In this document: positions 55,097 to 64,000 of the stretch, one piece after another
Position numbering within the stretch: the stretch's first letter is position 1
Layout: each line of letters opens with the position of its first letter
Assembly (NCBI GenBank): GCA_963281255.1
Contig: OY725489.1
Coordinates: 3,720,001-3,784,000, forward strand
DNA from: Aphrocallistes beatrix
Taxonomy: Eukaryota > Porifera > Hexactinellida > Sceptrulophora > Aphrocallistidae
Direction of reading: 5' to 3'
DNA length: 64,000 bases
Translations under genes and position numbers: made by a program
Notes under the pieces: generated by a model
Database searches by the model: none
What the model was told of the DNA's origin: nothing
What the model saw: the letters and a program-made list of their open reading frames with translations, nothing else

Positions 55097-55440
55097 ATAT
55101 ACTACTGCAGACTCTTTAGTAGGCTATTACATCAGATGTGTTCAAAATTTTGATAGGGTTAAATTCATTAATTCTGATTTCACGCCTTGTTTGGTTTAAA
55201 AGTGTCTCATTTTGTCATTTGGTTTCTCATGAAAAAAAGTATACGGAGGTACAAAAACGAGGCTTAGGCTACTTCTTTAAGTTTTCAAAATTGAAAATTA
55301 TTCTCATAAGGTATTAGGATATTTCAGATGACAAATTTAACTAGTACATATAAATGTGTTATCAAATGTACTACGTAGTAAGAAATACAGTCTGTAAACC
55401 TTGTCTCTATTTCAGATATTCAATTCTAACACCACTTCGT
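55097..55440. other. unassigned AT-rich DNA
   Basis: No gene, RNA gene or repeat end was recognised between two hairpin-family copies. Confidence 0.4.
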
Positions 55441-55444
55441 GGTG

Positions 55445-57875
55445 AAAAAACCCCAGGGAGTGGGCTTCCGCAATTCCTGGGATAACATAACATGAATGTA
55501 TTGTCTCATTACCCTAGGAATGCGGAAGCAGAATCCCTGTCCATCTGTGAGGGCTTTTTTTACATTCAAAAGTATGTATGATGAAAAATGATATTTTTCA
55601 ATTTTGTTGTGTCATTATGATGACATTTACATAATTCTTGCCATAATTTCGTAGAGTCATCTGTATTGAACACTTTATAAAACATATCATTTCTATTTCA
55701 TATGATTCAAACACTATTAATGATTTATCATTATTGCTGTGTCATCATGTCGACGTCAGCATAATTAATTATCATTAGAGTCATCTATTCTGAAAACTTT
55801 ATACAATATATGTTCATTTCTATCTCTTAAGGATACCGCCCGTGAAAAATCCATAGGTTTGGCTTACAGCATATATCAAGAATAGAGATATATAAGATGT
55901 TAAGCGTGGGCAGGTAGTGCAATTAAAAAATATTGAGACATGCCAAACAGTTTTTGGTTCACATTTCTAGTTTTTGAATTACAGCGTCTCAAAGTCGGTT
56001 TTTTTCGTTTTTCCCTAGCACATCTTAATGGTAAGCCCTCCTCCACTCTGTGATTTTTTTAAAGCACATGTTTGGATCAAATGCTTCGAAAATTTATTCA
56101 TAGATAGTCTATCATATTTACCACTTCATAGGACCAAAAGAAAGTTAAAATTTTAAAAATTGTAAATTTTATCGGTGTCCGAATAAAAAGGGCCAAAAAA
56201 CGGCGAAAAAAGCCCGATTTTCTTTGCAAATCAGCAATAAAATCACAAATTTATAAAATATCAAAAATTGAGTGGTCCTACGCTCATCGCCTAATGATAT
56301 GGAACAACTCCTGAAATTTTCAAACCTCTATCTCAAAGCAATTTTGAGTTAAAATTTTTGAAAGACGGTCAATTTTGGAATTTTAAAGTCCCGAGATATA
56401 AGGATTTGAAGTTTTGATGGTAAGAACGATGTAAAATGAGCTATTAACGAAAAATAAAAGCATCCATGGACATTTAATCGCGTGTATACTAATGAATTAG
56501 ATGTATTCCAACAGATTTTGGTGAAAATAGCAAAATTATACTGAAAATTCACAAATTACCTTGAGGCCCCTAACCCCGAATATTTTGAACCAATTAGGGA
56601 ATGTAAATCATATTCCTAGCAGTACAATGTATAATTCATCGGTTTAGAATGAGTAAAGAGCTACCAAAAAGTATATTAGGAAGTTAGAGCGAGAGTCTAC
56701 GACTTTTAGTTTTCAAGTTAGGATTTTCGAAAAATGCTACGTCATCACGTGATAAAAATTTGAAACTTAGCATTCCATTCCATGTAGTACATTTATTATT
56801 TAAGAATCAGATTTATACCGTCTTGAAAAGTATATTAGGAATTGAGAGCTAAGAATTTTGGTGTATATTTCCCGAGATATGGAGGAATCTGTTTTTGGAC
56901 CATAAATGGGGGGCTTTGACCGAAATTTGGAAATAAATGCTTTGAACTTCCAAAATAATCTTGTTGAGTGCTTCAAAGTTTCTGTATACATTGCTAGTGA
57001 CTATTGCATTGTTTTTTGAGTATAATAGCTACTTTTGGGAACTTATTTCATGACAAGATTCACCATTTTCTAATATATTCAAAGTTCTCCATAGAATTTG
57101 TATTACAACAAAAACGATGATTAGTCAAGAAATATTTACTTTTTGACAAAGAGATGTTTGAGGAACCTATATATTATCATATATATCCTTTCATTTAAGA
57201 TTATTATAGATTATATATCTTCAATAGTTTTTAAGCATTGACATCGAGCACTTTGGGGGCCATAGAGTGGTTTGATGTCCGAACTTTACCTACAATATAC
57301 TATAACTTACGAACTAATGGTCCGATCTGAACAAACTTTTTATTAAAATGTTCAGAATTTTTTTCTATACACAATAGCTAATATCACAACCGCCATTTCC
57401 CGAACATTTTAGAAATGAAGTCCCTCATAAAGATATTTTCGATTGGATTTCAGGTGCCTCTTTTTCTAAATTCATCTGTTTTATAATATTTAAAGGGGCC
57501 AAAACCATTTTGAGGTTCGTATAATTGAAAAAATATCAGATAAGTTAGAAAATAATTGATGAATGCGCCGCAAAATCACGAATAACTTTCCGATTTTTAG
57601 TACGCCTGAGCTTTAGGTGCCCAGTTCTACAATATCAAAATAAATACCGTCCAACAAGTACGATTAGATGGTAGACTACTCAATAATCCGATGGAATTGA
57701 CACTAAAAAATTCCACAATTTTTTTTAATGTTTTGCGATGTTTTTCGAGGGCGGTATCCTTAATGTTTTATCTCTATTAAACACTCACCATTATTGAAGC
57801 GTCATGATGATGACGTAAGCAGAATGAATCAACATAATATTAATAAGTCATATATATTGAACACTTTATTCAACA
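55445..57875 (+). mobile_element. hairpin-family repeat, copy 3, split by the TTAA element
   Basis: The hairpin 55445-55561 has its best-preserved outer stem here. Tandem units follow to 55826 ('tctatctcttaa'), and the same unit continues after the TTAA element at 57764 ('tgttttatctctattaaaca'). It ends or is truncated at the reverse Helitron beginning at 57876. Confidence 0.75.
55831..57759 (+). mobile_element. full-length 1929-bp TTAA element, copy 2
   Basis: Flanked by TTAA at 55827-55830 and 57760-57763, with ends GGATACCGCC and GGCGGTATCC. The same length as copy 1 and nearly identical sequence (differences such as ggcaaaaaag/ggcgaaaaaa, one base in 'tcatcgmcta'). Joining its flanks restores the tandem unit of the host repeat, with a single TTAA. 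It is a recent insertion and non-autonomous. Confidence 0.9.
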
Positions 57876-58203
57876 CAAGCGTGCTTCGCTTGCTTGCGCT
57901 GCGCGGCTGGCGGACACTTTGTGTCCGCCAGAGGCTCCCTTCGGTCGCTTGGGGTCACATTGGCTAATTATAAGGGGAATGACATAAATACGTCTATCCT
58001 ACTGTTATAATCTATAGCGAACGAAAAACCACCAAATTTATCAATTTTTAAAATTTCGATGAGTAATGATGACGTCATAACAAAGTGATGAGTCATCATT
58101 TTTTGATGATAGTTGCATCATATATGAGATATGTTAGTATACATATTCTATTAAAATTTCAGTTATGCTCGAATAACTGTATTGCTTAACTTTTAAAAAT
58201 GTG
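57876..58203 (-). mobile_element. Helitron family-1, running into the sequence gap
   Basis: It starts with the reverse 3' end (caagcgtgcttcgcttgctt) and proceeds through 'gatgacgtcataacaaagtg' and 'gatgagtcatcattttttga' until 'ttttaaaaatgtg' at the gap. It lacks the small 'agccttctatctcctataat' segment found in other copies. The rest may be within the gap. Confidence 0.8.
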
Positions 58204-58403
58204 NNNNNNNNNNNNNNNNNNNNNNNNNNNNNNNNNNNNNNNNNNNNNNNNNNNNNNNNNNNNNNNNNNNNNNNNNNNNNNNNNNNNNNNNNNNNNNNNN
58301 NNNNNNNNNNNNNNNNNNNNNNNNNNNNNNNNNNNNNNNNNNNNNNNNNNNNNNNNNNNNNNNNNNNNNNNNNNNNNNNNNNNNNNNNNNNNNNNNNNNN
58401 NNN
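58204..58403. other. 200-base run of N (assembly gap)
   Basis: Only N is present. Flanks are a Helitron on the left and mariner coding sequence on the right, so the gap hides the junction between two repeats. The true length is unknown. Confidence 0.98.
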
Positions 58404-58755
58404 ACAACCAAGCTCACCAAAATTTCTTGGAATCAGAGGGGTTAGATTTACTTCCCCACCCACCCTACTCACCAGACCTAGCTCCCTGTGATTTTTGGCT
58501 ATTCCCCAAGCTCAAAATCTACCTTCAAAGCAGGGAATTTTAGTCGAAACAAACCCTCGGGTCGGCCCTTTACCAGTTCTTCAAATCCACCCCCGAAGAA
58601 GAGTACAGAAATGCATTCATAAAGTGAGTGGAAAGATCGAAACGCTGTGTAGAAGTAGGAGGGGGGTATTTCGAATAAATAATACATTGAGACATATTCT
58701 ATGACATTTATGATTTTATGGTATGACCCGCAAGACTTTTTGAATGCCCTAGTAT
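58404..58755 (+). pseudogene. mariner transposase C-terminus and 3' end
   Basis: The frame from the gap reads HQNFLESEGLDLLPHPPYSP, then DLAPCDFWLFPKLK with the third catalytic aspartate of the DD34D triad, and stops at TAG 58541. After it, the usual tail is readable in shifted frames (FFKSTPEEEYRNAFIK, CVEVGGGYFE). 'aagactttttgaatgcccta' before TATA is a plausible mariner inverted end at about 58755. It is a different mariner from the one at 45.4 kb. Confidence 0.8.
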
Positions 58756-58762
58756 ATATATA

Positions 58763-59370
58763 CAGTGTGTCCCATAATTATTGAGACTACAGTCATTATT
58801 ATGCAACCTTTGCGATTTAGTAAATATTCTTTTGCCACCTTATTTTCCTTTATAGGCCTATAATGTTGATTCGATTTATCGCTATGCAAATTTTTATTTC
58901 TATTTTAAGTGTATTTTTATTTTTACAAGACTTTCCAAATGATGACGTCATAATTATTACGTAAATCCTTTTCATCTTAGAATATTTGATATTAAACATT
59001 AAATGGATCAATTTAGCAAGCGGGAAGAAATCAGAATAATTCTTCAAGGTAGAAAACACACAGTAAATCAAATGTCTAAAACCCTTGGTGTTGGCAGGGC
59101 GACTGTATTTCGTGTTCAGAAGACTCTCAACGAAGGAACAAGTTTACTCCACAAGAAAGGTGCAGGAAGGCCTGCTAGCCTTCGAAATTCTATAAAGCAT
59201 AGTGTGGCGCGATATGTTAGACATGATAAGAAAAAGTCAGTATGTGAAATTGTCAATGATCTAGAAAAGAAAAGTGATATCAAGGTGTCCAAGAGCACAG
59301 TTGGAAGATGCTACAGAAAATGGACTATAGCAAGCCTTGGGCAACTTCAGCTCCAATGTTAATTCCTTCC
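58763..59370 (+). mobile_element. Tc1-like element C, 5' half only
   Basis: The left end CAGTGTGTCCCATAATTATT follows TA and matches the end type of elements A and B. After the transposase start region the element stops at about 59362, where gypsy sequence begins. There is no right end. TGACGTCA lies at 58943-58950, about 52 bp before the start codon. Confidence 0.85.
59003..59362 (+). pseudogene. Tc1-like transposase C, N-terminal domain
   Basis: From ATG 59003: MDQFSKREEIRIILQGRKHT, an HTH with VGRATVFRVQKTL, the KKGAGRPASLRNS linker (GRP motif), and a second HTH with KVSKSTVGRCYRKW. Together these form the paired-like DNA-binding region of Tc1 transposases. At about residue 108 the likeness ends and about 12 unrelated residues lead to a stop. 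All catalytic residues are missing. Such a truncated protein could still bind ends if expressed, but there is no evidence for expression. Confidence 0.85.
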
Positions 59371-60230
59371 TGAATTAGGAATTTCAAGAATTTCACCGAA
59401 AATTAGCAGTCGATAACCGTAGGACTGCTGCCTACCATCCACAGAGCAATGGGCTTGTTGAAGCTCATAACAAAATAATCAAAACGTAAGTATAGCATGC
59501 TACCAGTATACTAGATCAACTAGATCTCATTACTATTTAGTTCCTCATTCATTAGCAAACTACAAAGAATTGTTAAGCAAACAGGAGCAGAATGGCCAAG
59601 CAAATTGCAAGCTGCTGTGCTAGCTGCGAACACTTGTTGGAAGAGGTCAACAAACTACTCACCTTTCTATCTGATGTTCGGGAGAGAAGCTAATAGTGAA
59701 CATTTACTGGCGCACACTAACCTGTTGGTGTTAGATGATGAGAATAAAGAGGAGGAGTTAGATCAAACAATTGAAGTAGATGCATTCTCTCCCGAACCTG
59801 AAAATCAAGATGCATGGCTACAACATCTGCTAGACACTCGAGCACAATCTCAATTACAAGCTCGCGATAATATTCATAAGGAGCAGCAATTGCAAAAATT
59901 GATATTTGATAAAAAAAGTTAAGAAGAACAGGTGATCATTTAATTTTATGTCAAACTCTATTAGTCGCGGCAAACTTTGATTGATATTTATTGAATATCC
60001 TATTCAGCTCGAATATAAAACCAGGAGATCAGATACTCATTCGTAATATGCGAAAAGCAAAGAGAATGCCTGGAACCAAGAAAGAAGCGAAGTATATCGG
60101 ACCTATGACAGCAGTTGAGGTAACAGATAGCCATGCATTGGTTCTAAAGAAAGGAAGTGATTCAAAATGCAGCAAATACACTTCACATCTCAAGACAATA
60201 CTTTCCGCGGTCAGAAACCAAACTGACTAA
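59371..60230 (+). pseudogene. Ty3/gypsy integrase, C-terminal two thirds
   Basis: Directly after the Tc1 truncation one frame reads AAYHPQSNGLVEAHNKIIK, the conserved end of the integrase catalytic core including the catalytic glutamate. Stops and a shift follow. From 59605 a clean frame gives NTCWKRSTNYSPFYLMFGRE and an acidic linker. From 59991 comes a domain with KPGDQILIRNMRK, KYIGPMTAVEV (the GPY/F motif) and a C-terminal SKYTSHLKT. The order is that of Ty3/gypsy integrases. The zinc finger and first two catalytic aspartates are absent. No LTR was recognised downstream. Confidence 0.8.
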
Positions 60231-60240
60231 ACGCAAGTGT

Positions 60241-60530
60241 ACTGATCTCCCTACAGATGTTGCAACCAAAAAATTATAGGTAGAAATTACTTGTACATCT
60301 ACTTTATGACATGAATTTTATATGCAAATTATTTGCTACTTTACATTTAATTTTAATAGTAAAGTGAAGTGACAAAGCCCCGCGATACTACAAACAATTG
60401 GAAATTTGGCATATCAAAGGACTCAGTCTTCAATGAATTGGACAATTTCAAAGTCAGTTTTCTTCTCTTTCTAGTCGGATTATAGACTTGATTTTATGAC
60501 TCTACAAATGTTCTTTAGTTAGTGTTTACA
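60241..60530. other. unassigned AT-rich DNA
   Basis: The sequence between the gypsy integrase stop and the first possible exon of the OTU gene contains no recognised feature. It ends in a pyrimidine/AG acceptor-like 'gttagtgtttacag' at 60532. Confidence 0.4.
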
Positions 60531-60532
60531 GA

Positions 60533-61687
60533 TCACAAAAAGCGTGGAGTATACCTCTCCATACTCCATGAGGAATTGGATAAGGCACGAAATGTTAAGG
60601 GATTCTATATCCCAAATGTGATCGTTTATCAAGTACTGAAAGATTCCCGCTCCGAATCTTTGGTAAGCACAACATTTCATAGATAAATATGTACGTATAT
60701 GCATATGGTCCATACGGTAACTCTCGTTAGTACGGACTTGGATAAGACGTAACAAAGCTACTCAGCAGAAATTGAATGTGGTAATTTTAACATTTTATAC
60801 TTATGTTGGTAGAGGAGAGAGATTAATTACAAGCTAATGGAGTTCGCAAAGCAAATATATCCAGAGCTGGGACCTTATCGAACCTGCGACTACGTTGATA
60901 AAGTTCTATATGGAGTGGTTAGTTGCATCCGAGTATTACATAGGTACATTGATTGATATAACACGCTTTCAAAATTAATTTACTGTAATTTAGGCATTGG
61001 AGTTCATCGAAAATCAGTTATCTCCCTAAATGTGAATGAATTTCCACAACTCGTCCATCACCTAAAGTCCGACAATCCCATAATATCCCCCATTACGATC
61101 GAGTGGCAGAAAGAAAAGTGCGATTTGTTAGGTATCCAATTCCAACAGCAAACTGACCAGACTCTAGCCTAGCGGGGCAAGTGTTGGGGAATTTTGAGCC
61201 TTGGAGATCTGCCTCTATTACTGGTGATGGCAACTGTCTATTTAGATGTCTGTCTGAGGTCATTTCGGGGAGTGAGGAGGATCACGCAAAGCTCCGGGGA
61301 GAAATCTGCCGTTATATGCTCGGTGAAGGGAAAGACGAGATCAGTTGGTATTTTAGTCAGGTTCTATCGACCACTCCCGCCGAATATCTTGGAGTAAGTG
61401 CAACGTATGTCGCAGAAACATGGGGGAGTGATGTTGAACTGGTGGCTGCCTCCGCACTACTCAAGACAGACATCTATGTTGCCAATCGGATATACAGAAC
61501 TCCGGACAGCCTCATTCCAGAAGTACGCTGGTCACGCATATGTGCGTCTAATGACAACGGTGAAGATTGCGCCATTTACATCACCAATTACCACGACCAT
61601 TATGAACCTGTAACTACAATGATGAACAGCCTAACTCCAACATTCTATAAAGATGACAAATCCGACCAAATTATCAACATCGATTAG
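60533..61687 (+). pseudogene. intron-bearing OTU-domain gene (possibly one frameshift)
   Basis: The OTU cysteine protease domain is in the last frame (from about 61181): SASITGDGNCLFRCLSEVIS contains the catalytic D..C, TWGSDVELVAASALLKTDIY is the conserved middle, and YITNYHDHYEPVT supplies the histidine. OTU enzymes remove ubiquitin-like modifiers. Upstream pieces look like exons: 60533-60661 (KKRGVYLSILHEELDKARNV, then gtaagc donor), about 60813-60917 (EFAKQIYPELGPYRTCDYVD, preceded by ttggtag), and from 60994 after 'ctgtaatttag' (SVISLNVNEFPQLVHHLKSD). The last frame closes at TAG 61171, one base out of phase with the OTU frame, so either another splice or a frameshift joins them. No ATG for the whole was identified; GTG 61181 only marks the open frame. 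It may belong to the gypsy element in front or be a host gene. Confidence 0.55.
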
Positions 61688-61690
61688 ACA

Positions 61691-62054
61691 CCTACCACCT
61701 GTCTACCACTTAAACCACCTTAATACCTCCTGCCTTTTACCCGATTGTTCTTCGCGTGCTCTACCGACTGAATCACTTCCAAAGTAACACTTTTCCACCA
61801 CTCAACCATCTCAAGTGTATTGCGAGAAAGGCAGCGCAACTGACGAGTCTAAGCCGAGACGAAACACAAGAATAAGGATATGAAGTACACGTGAGTTAAT
61901 CAGTTGTGCTTGTCTGATGAATCAATAATTACTCGACTATGGTACAAACTCGCGCGGCGCGAAATAAGGAATACATTTGCGCGGCGGTACCTCAACTTAA
62001 ATACTTTAACACTTCACTTGGAGTAACCATCTGGAGTTTGATGTTTATTAATGA
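61691..62054. other. unassigned DNA, GC-richer than average
   Basis: A C-rich run ('cacctaccacctgtctacca') follows the OTU stop. 'gcgcggcgcgaaataaggaa' occurs at 61954. No gene was recognised. It could be the 3' untranslated region of the OTU gene. Confidence 0.35.
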
Positions 62055-62055
62055 A

Positions 62056-62977
62056 CAAGCACGCTTCGCTTGCTTGCGCTGCGCGGCTTGCGGACACTGT
62101 GTGTCCGCAGAGTCACCCTGCGGGTGCCTGGAGTCACTCAATCTAACATATTTTGGGATTTTATTCCTTTATATAAATATTTTAAACAAAGGTCAACGAA
62201 AAAATTCTCATATGGATCCGAAAATATAATATTCGAAATCTACAGCACTAAAAATCCCATATCAACCGTTGGAAGCTAGTCTCTGGCCTATTTTTGTAAT
62301 TTGTTTACTTTATGTATATATTGTAAACAAAAGTAAACAAATAATTTATCATATCGATCTGAAAATATGATATTCGAAATCTACACCCCTAAAAACCCCA
62401 TGTCAACCGTTGGAAGCTAGTTTCTAACATCTTTTTGAGATTTGTTTACTTTATGTATCTATTGTAAACAAAAGTAAACAAATTGATCATCAAATTTACT
62501 CGAAAATATGATATTCGAAATCTACATCCCTAAATAACCCATGTTACCCGTTGGAAACTAGTCTCTAGCATTATTTTCAAAATTCATCAAATGGTGTGAA
62601 AATATGTATATAAAGGTGTGAAAATATGCTGATAATCTTTTTTATTGCCAAATACTATAATACATTTAAGATATCAAACATAAGTTGTGGCTTTGAAATA
62701 TTAATAACAATGACGATATATTGTAGTGTCGTACAATGGTTTCTATTGTGATAGTGTAGTCATTTATTTTGTATAGAAAAGGTGCGAAAATTTGTTTTCC
62801 ATTTTTTTTGCAGAGGTGTGAAAATTTCGATTAGATTTTCGAACAATCCTAGATTCATCATTTGACACCTACATGCCAATTTTCGTATCTCTACGACTTG
62901 CCAATTCTTCAATCAATTCGGACAAACAAACAAACAAACAAACAAACAAAAAAATCCTAGCATTTTAATATATAAGA
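62056..62977 (-). mobile_element. Helitron family-2, full length 922 bp
   Basis: On the minus strand it begins TCTTATATATTAAAATGCTA, then (gttt)n and 'gtccgaattgattgaagaat', and ends with the hairpin-forming GC block and GCGTGCTTG. Three internal tandem units of about 115-120 bp (62215-62570) contain 'ttgtttactttatgta', 'caaaagtaaacaaat' and 'atattcgaaatctaca'. Central tandem repeats plus a 3' hairpin recall Helentron-associated interspersed elements (DINE/HINE type). It has no coding capacity. Confidence 0.85.
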
Positions 62978-63824
62978 TGTATATAAGAGATAGACTCTGT
63001 CGACAGTACGCACTTACATTGCTCAACCCTTGCGTGATGTTACCCTTGACCGGAATGCTTTAAAACATCTACTCACTTGGGGAACCATCTGAGTTGAGGC
63101 TTGTCTGGTGAATTGACTGTAAACTCACACAACATTACACACTTTACTCTAAAGCTGGAATATACAAACTCGCTGCCCAAATAAAATTCGTCCAAGCTAT
63201 GGTACATTCCATCTATACATTACCAAACACAAACAGACACATAGTACACGAACATCTGGAGAGGAAAGGGATGGCTTGAGGGGAGGAGGAGGCCATCACG
63301 TACCAGTTTTCAACTTTTTTTCATTTTTATTTTTATTGAATTGTCAAATATGTATACTTGTACATTCTGCTTATTCCTAATAATATTACTTGATTTATCA
63401 ATAGTGTTACTTTTTTGATATATCCTTACAATGAATGCTTATATTTACTCAATAAATGATAAAATCTAACTCTTTGTTATATAATGTTTATTAGTGAAAG
63501 GGGTTTCAAAAAATACATTAATTAATGTATTATTATAAATCTTGTAACATACCATACATACACAGGAATGGATCGTTTATGAGTTCATATTCCTTAAGAG
63601 ATTAATTGATCTAATCACAAGTTGGTTTGTATGGATCAGTAAGGATAATTTTTCATTGAACCGCACTGGCCCTCTATTAAAATGGGGTTTAATTAAATAA
63701 AGGAATTACTTTGTGAGACATGGCGAGAAAATTATAAAAATACTGATCAATTTAGAAACAATTTAAGATCTTCAGTCATATTATACAATTCAGCGAGTTA
63801 AAAAGTATCAGCATATCCCTATAC
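62978..63824. other. unassigned DNA
   Basis: No gene or repeat end was recognised. A purine-rich stretch lies at 63257-63292 ('gagaggaaagggatggcttg'). Confidence 0.4.
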
Positions 63825-64000
63825 TTATTTAGTGAGTTAAAATCACACAGTAGAAGATATCCCTGTTCCAGTAATACAAGTGAGTTAGAATCACACGGAG
63901 TGAGTTAAAATCACACGATATCCCTGGTCCAGTGATACAAGTGAGTTAAAATCACACGATATCCCTGGTTCAGTGATACTAGTGAGTTAAAATCACACGG
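63825..64000. repeat. 41-bp tandem repeat at the window end
   Basis: 'gtgagttaaaatcacacgat' followed by 'atccctggtccagtgataca' recurs with a period of about 41 bp. The first unit is variant (gaagatatccctgttccagt), and a partial unit, gtgagttagaatcacacgga, is inserted. 'gtgagttaaaatcacac' is itself close to palindromic (gtga...tcac). The array continues beyond the window. Confidence 0.85.

Noticed and set aside
58199..58543. Long frames across the run of N
   Set aside because: They consist of unknown residues; only the part after 58403 is real and it is annotated as mariner.

Overview
This 64 kb window is AT-rich, almost gene-free eukaryotic DNA, and nearly everything recognisable in it is transposable-element (TE) sequence. 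GT-AG introns, a Tc1/mariner-rich content, piggyBac-like, CACTA-like, Helitron/Helentron, Ty3/gypsy and hAT-type elements, and long (TA)n and (TTCAA)n repeats point to an invertebrate animal genome, perhaps an arthropod. The species cannot be settled from the sequence. No ordinary single-copy host gene could be recognised with confidence.

Layout. 1-9.5 kb: decayed Ty3/gypsy pol end, small hAT MITE, 45-bp minisatellite, fragment of a TTAA element, 1.2 kb TA-flanked palindrome. 9.5-11.5 kb: intact 1929-bp TTAA element. 11.5-18 kb: mostly unrecognised DNA, a GC-rich 205-bp MITE, and a Helitron split by a satellite-like element and by a second Helitron. 18-23.8 kb: Helitron (family 2) split by a CACTA-like transposon, which is itself split by family-1 Helitrons, one of which carries a TA MITE. 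23.8-26.9 kb: foldback element split by a Tc1 element. 27-35.9 kb: composite with long inverted arms, each carrying a leucine-zipper ORF, enclosing a broken piggyBac-like transposase gene. That gene is split by a second foldback element. 36-39.5 kb: Helitron and TTAA fragments and tandem repeats. 39.8-43.5 kb: broken Helentron-type gene (PIF1 helicase, endonuclease, OTU) split by a hairpin-bearing repeat. 43.6-47.4 kb: Helitron, Tc1, mariner, TTAA fragment, Helitron. 47.9-53.6 kb: miRNA-like hairpin, then a long-inverted-repeat element with pieces of an uncharacterised TE-like protein, split by a Helitron and a 1.8 kb palindrome. 53.7-58.2 kb: two hairpin-family copies, one split by a Helitron and one by the second 1929-bp TTAA element. 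58.2-64 kb: 200-bp N gap, mariner end, 5' half of a Tc1, gypsy integrase, an intron-bearing OTU gene, a family-2 Helitron, and a 41-bp tandem array at the window end.

The window works as a nested-insertion record. Several insertions can be checked against empty copies in the same window, giving exact target sites: A|T for Helitrons, TTAA for the 1929-bp element, TA for the palindromes, 7 bp for the CATAGCCTACT foldbacks, and 8 bp for the hAT-like MITEs. A second theme is the repeated bZIP-type palindrome TGACGTCA (often with TGACTCA), found inside the Helitrons and hairpin repeats and at about -52 to -76 before the transposase start of three different Tc1 elements.
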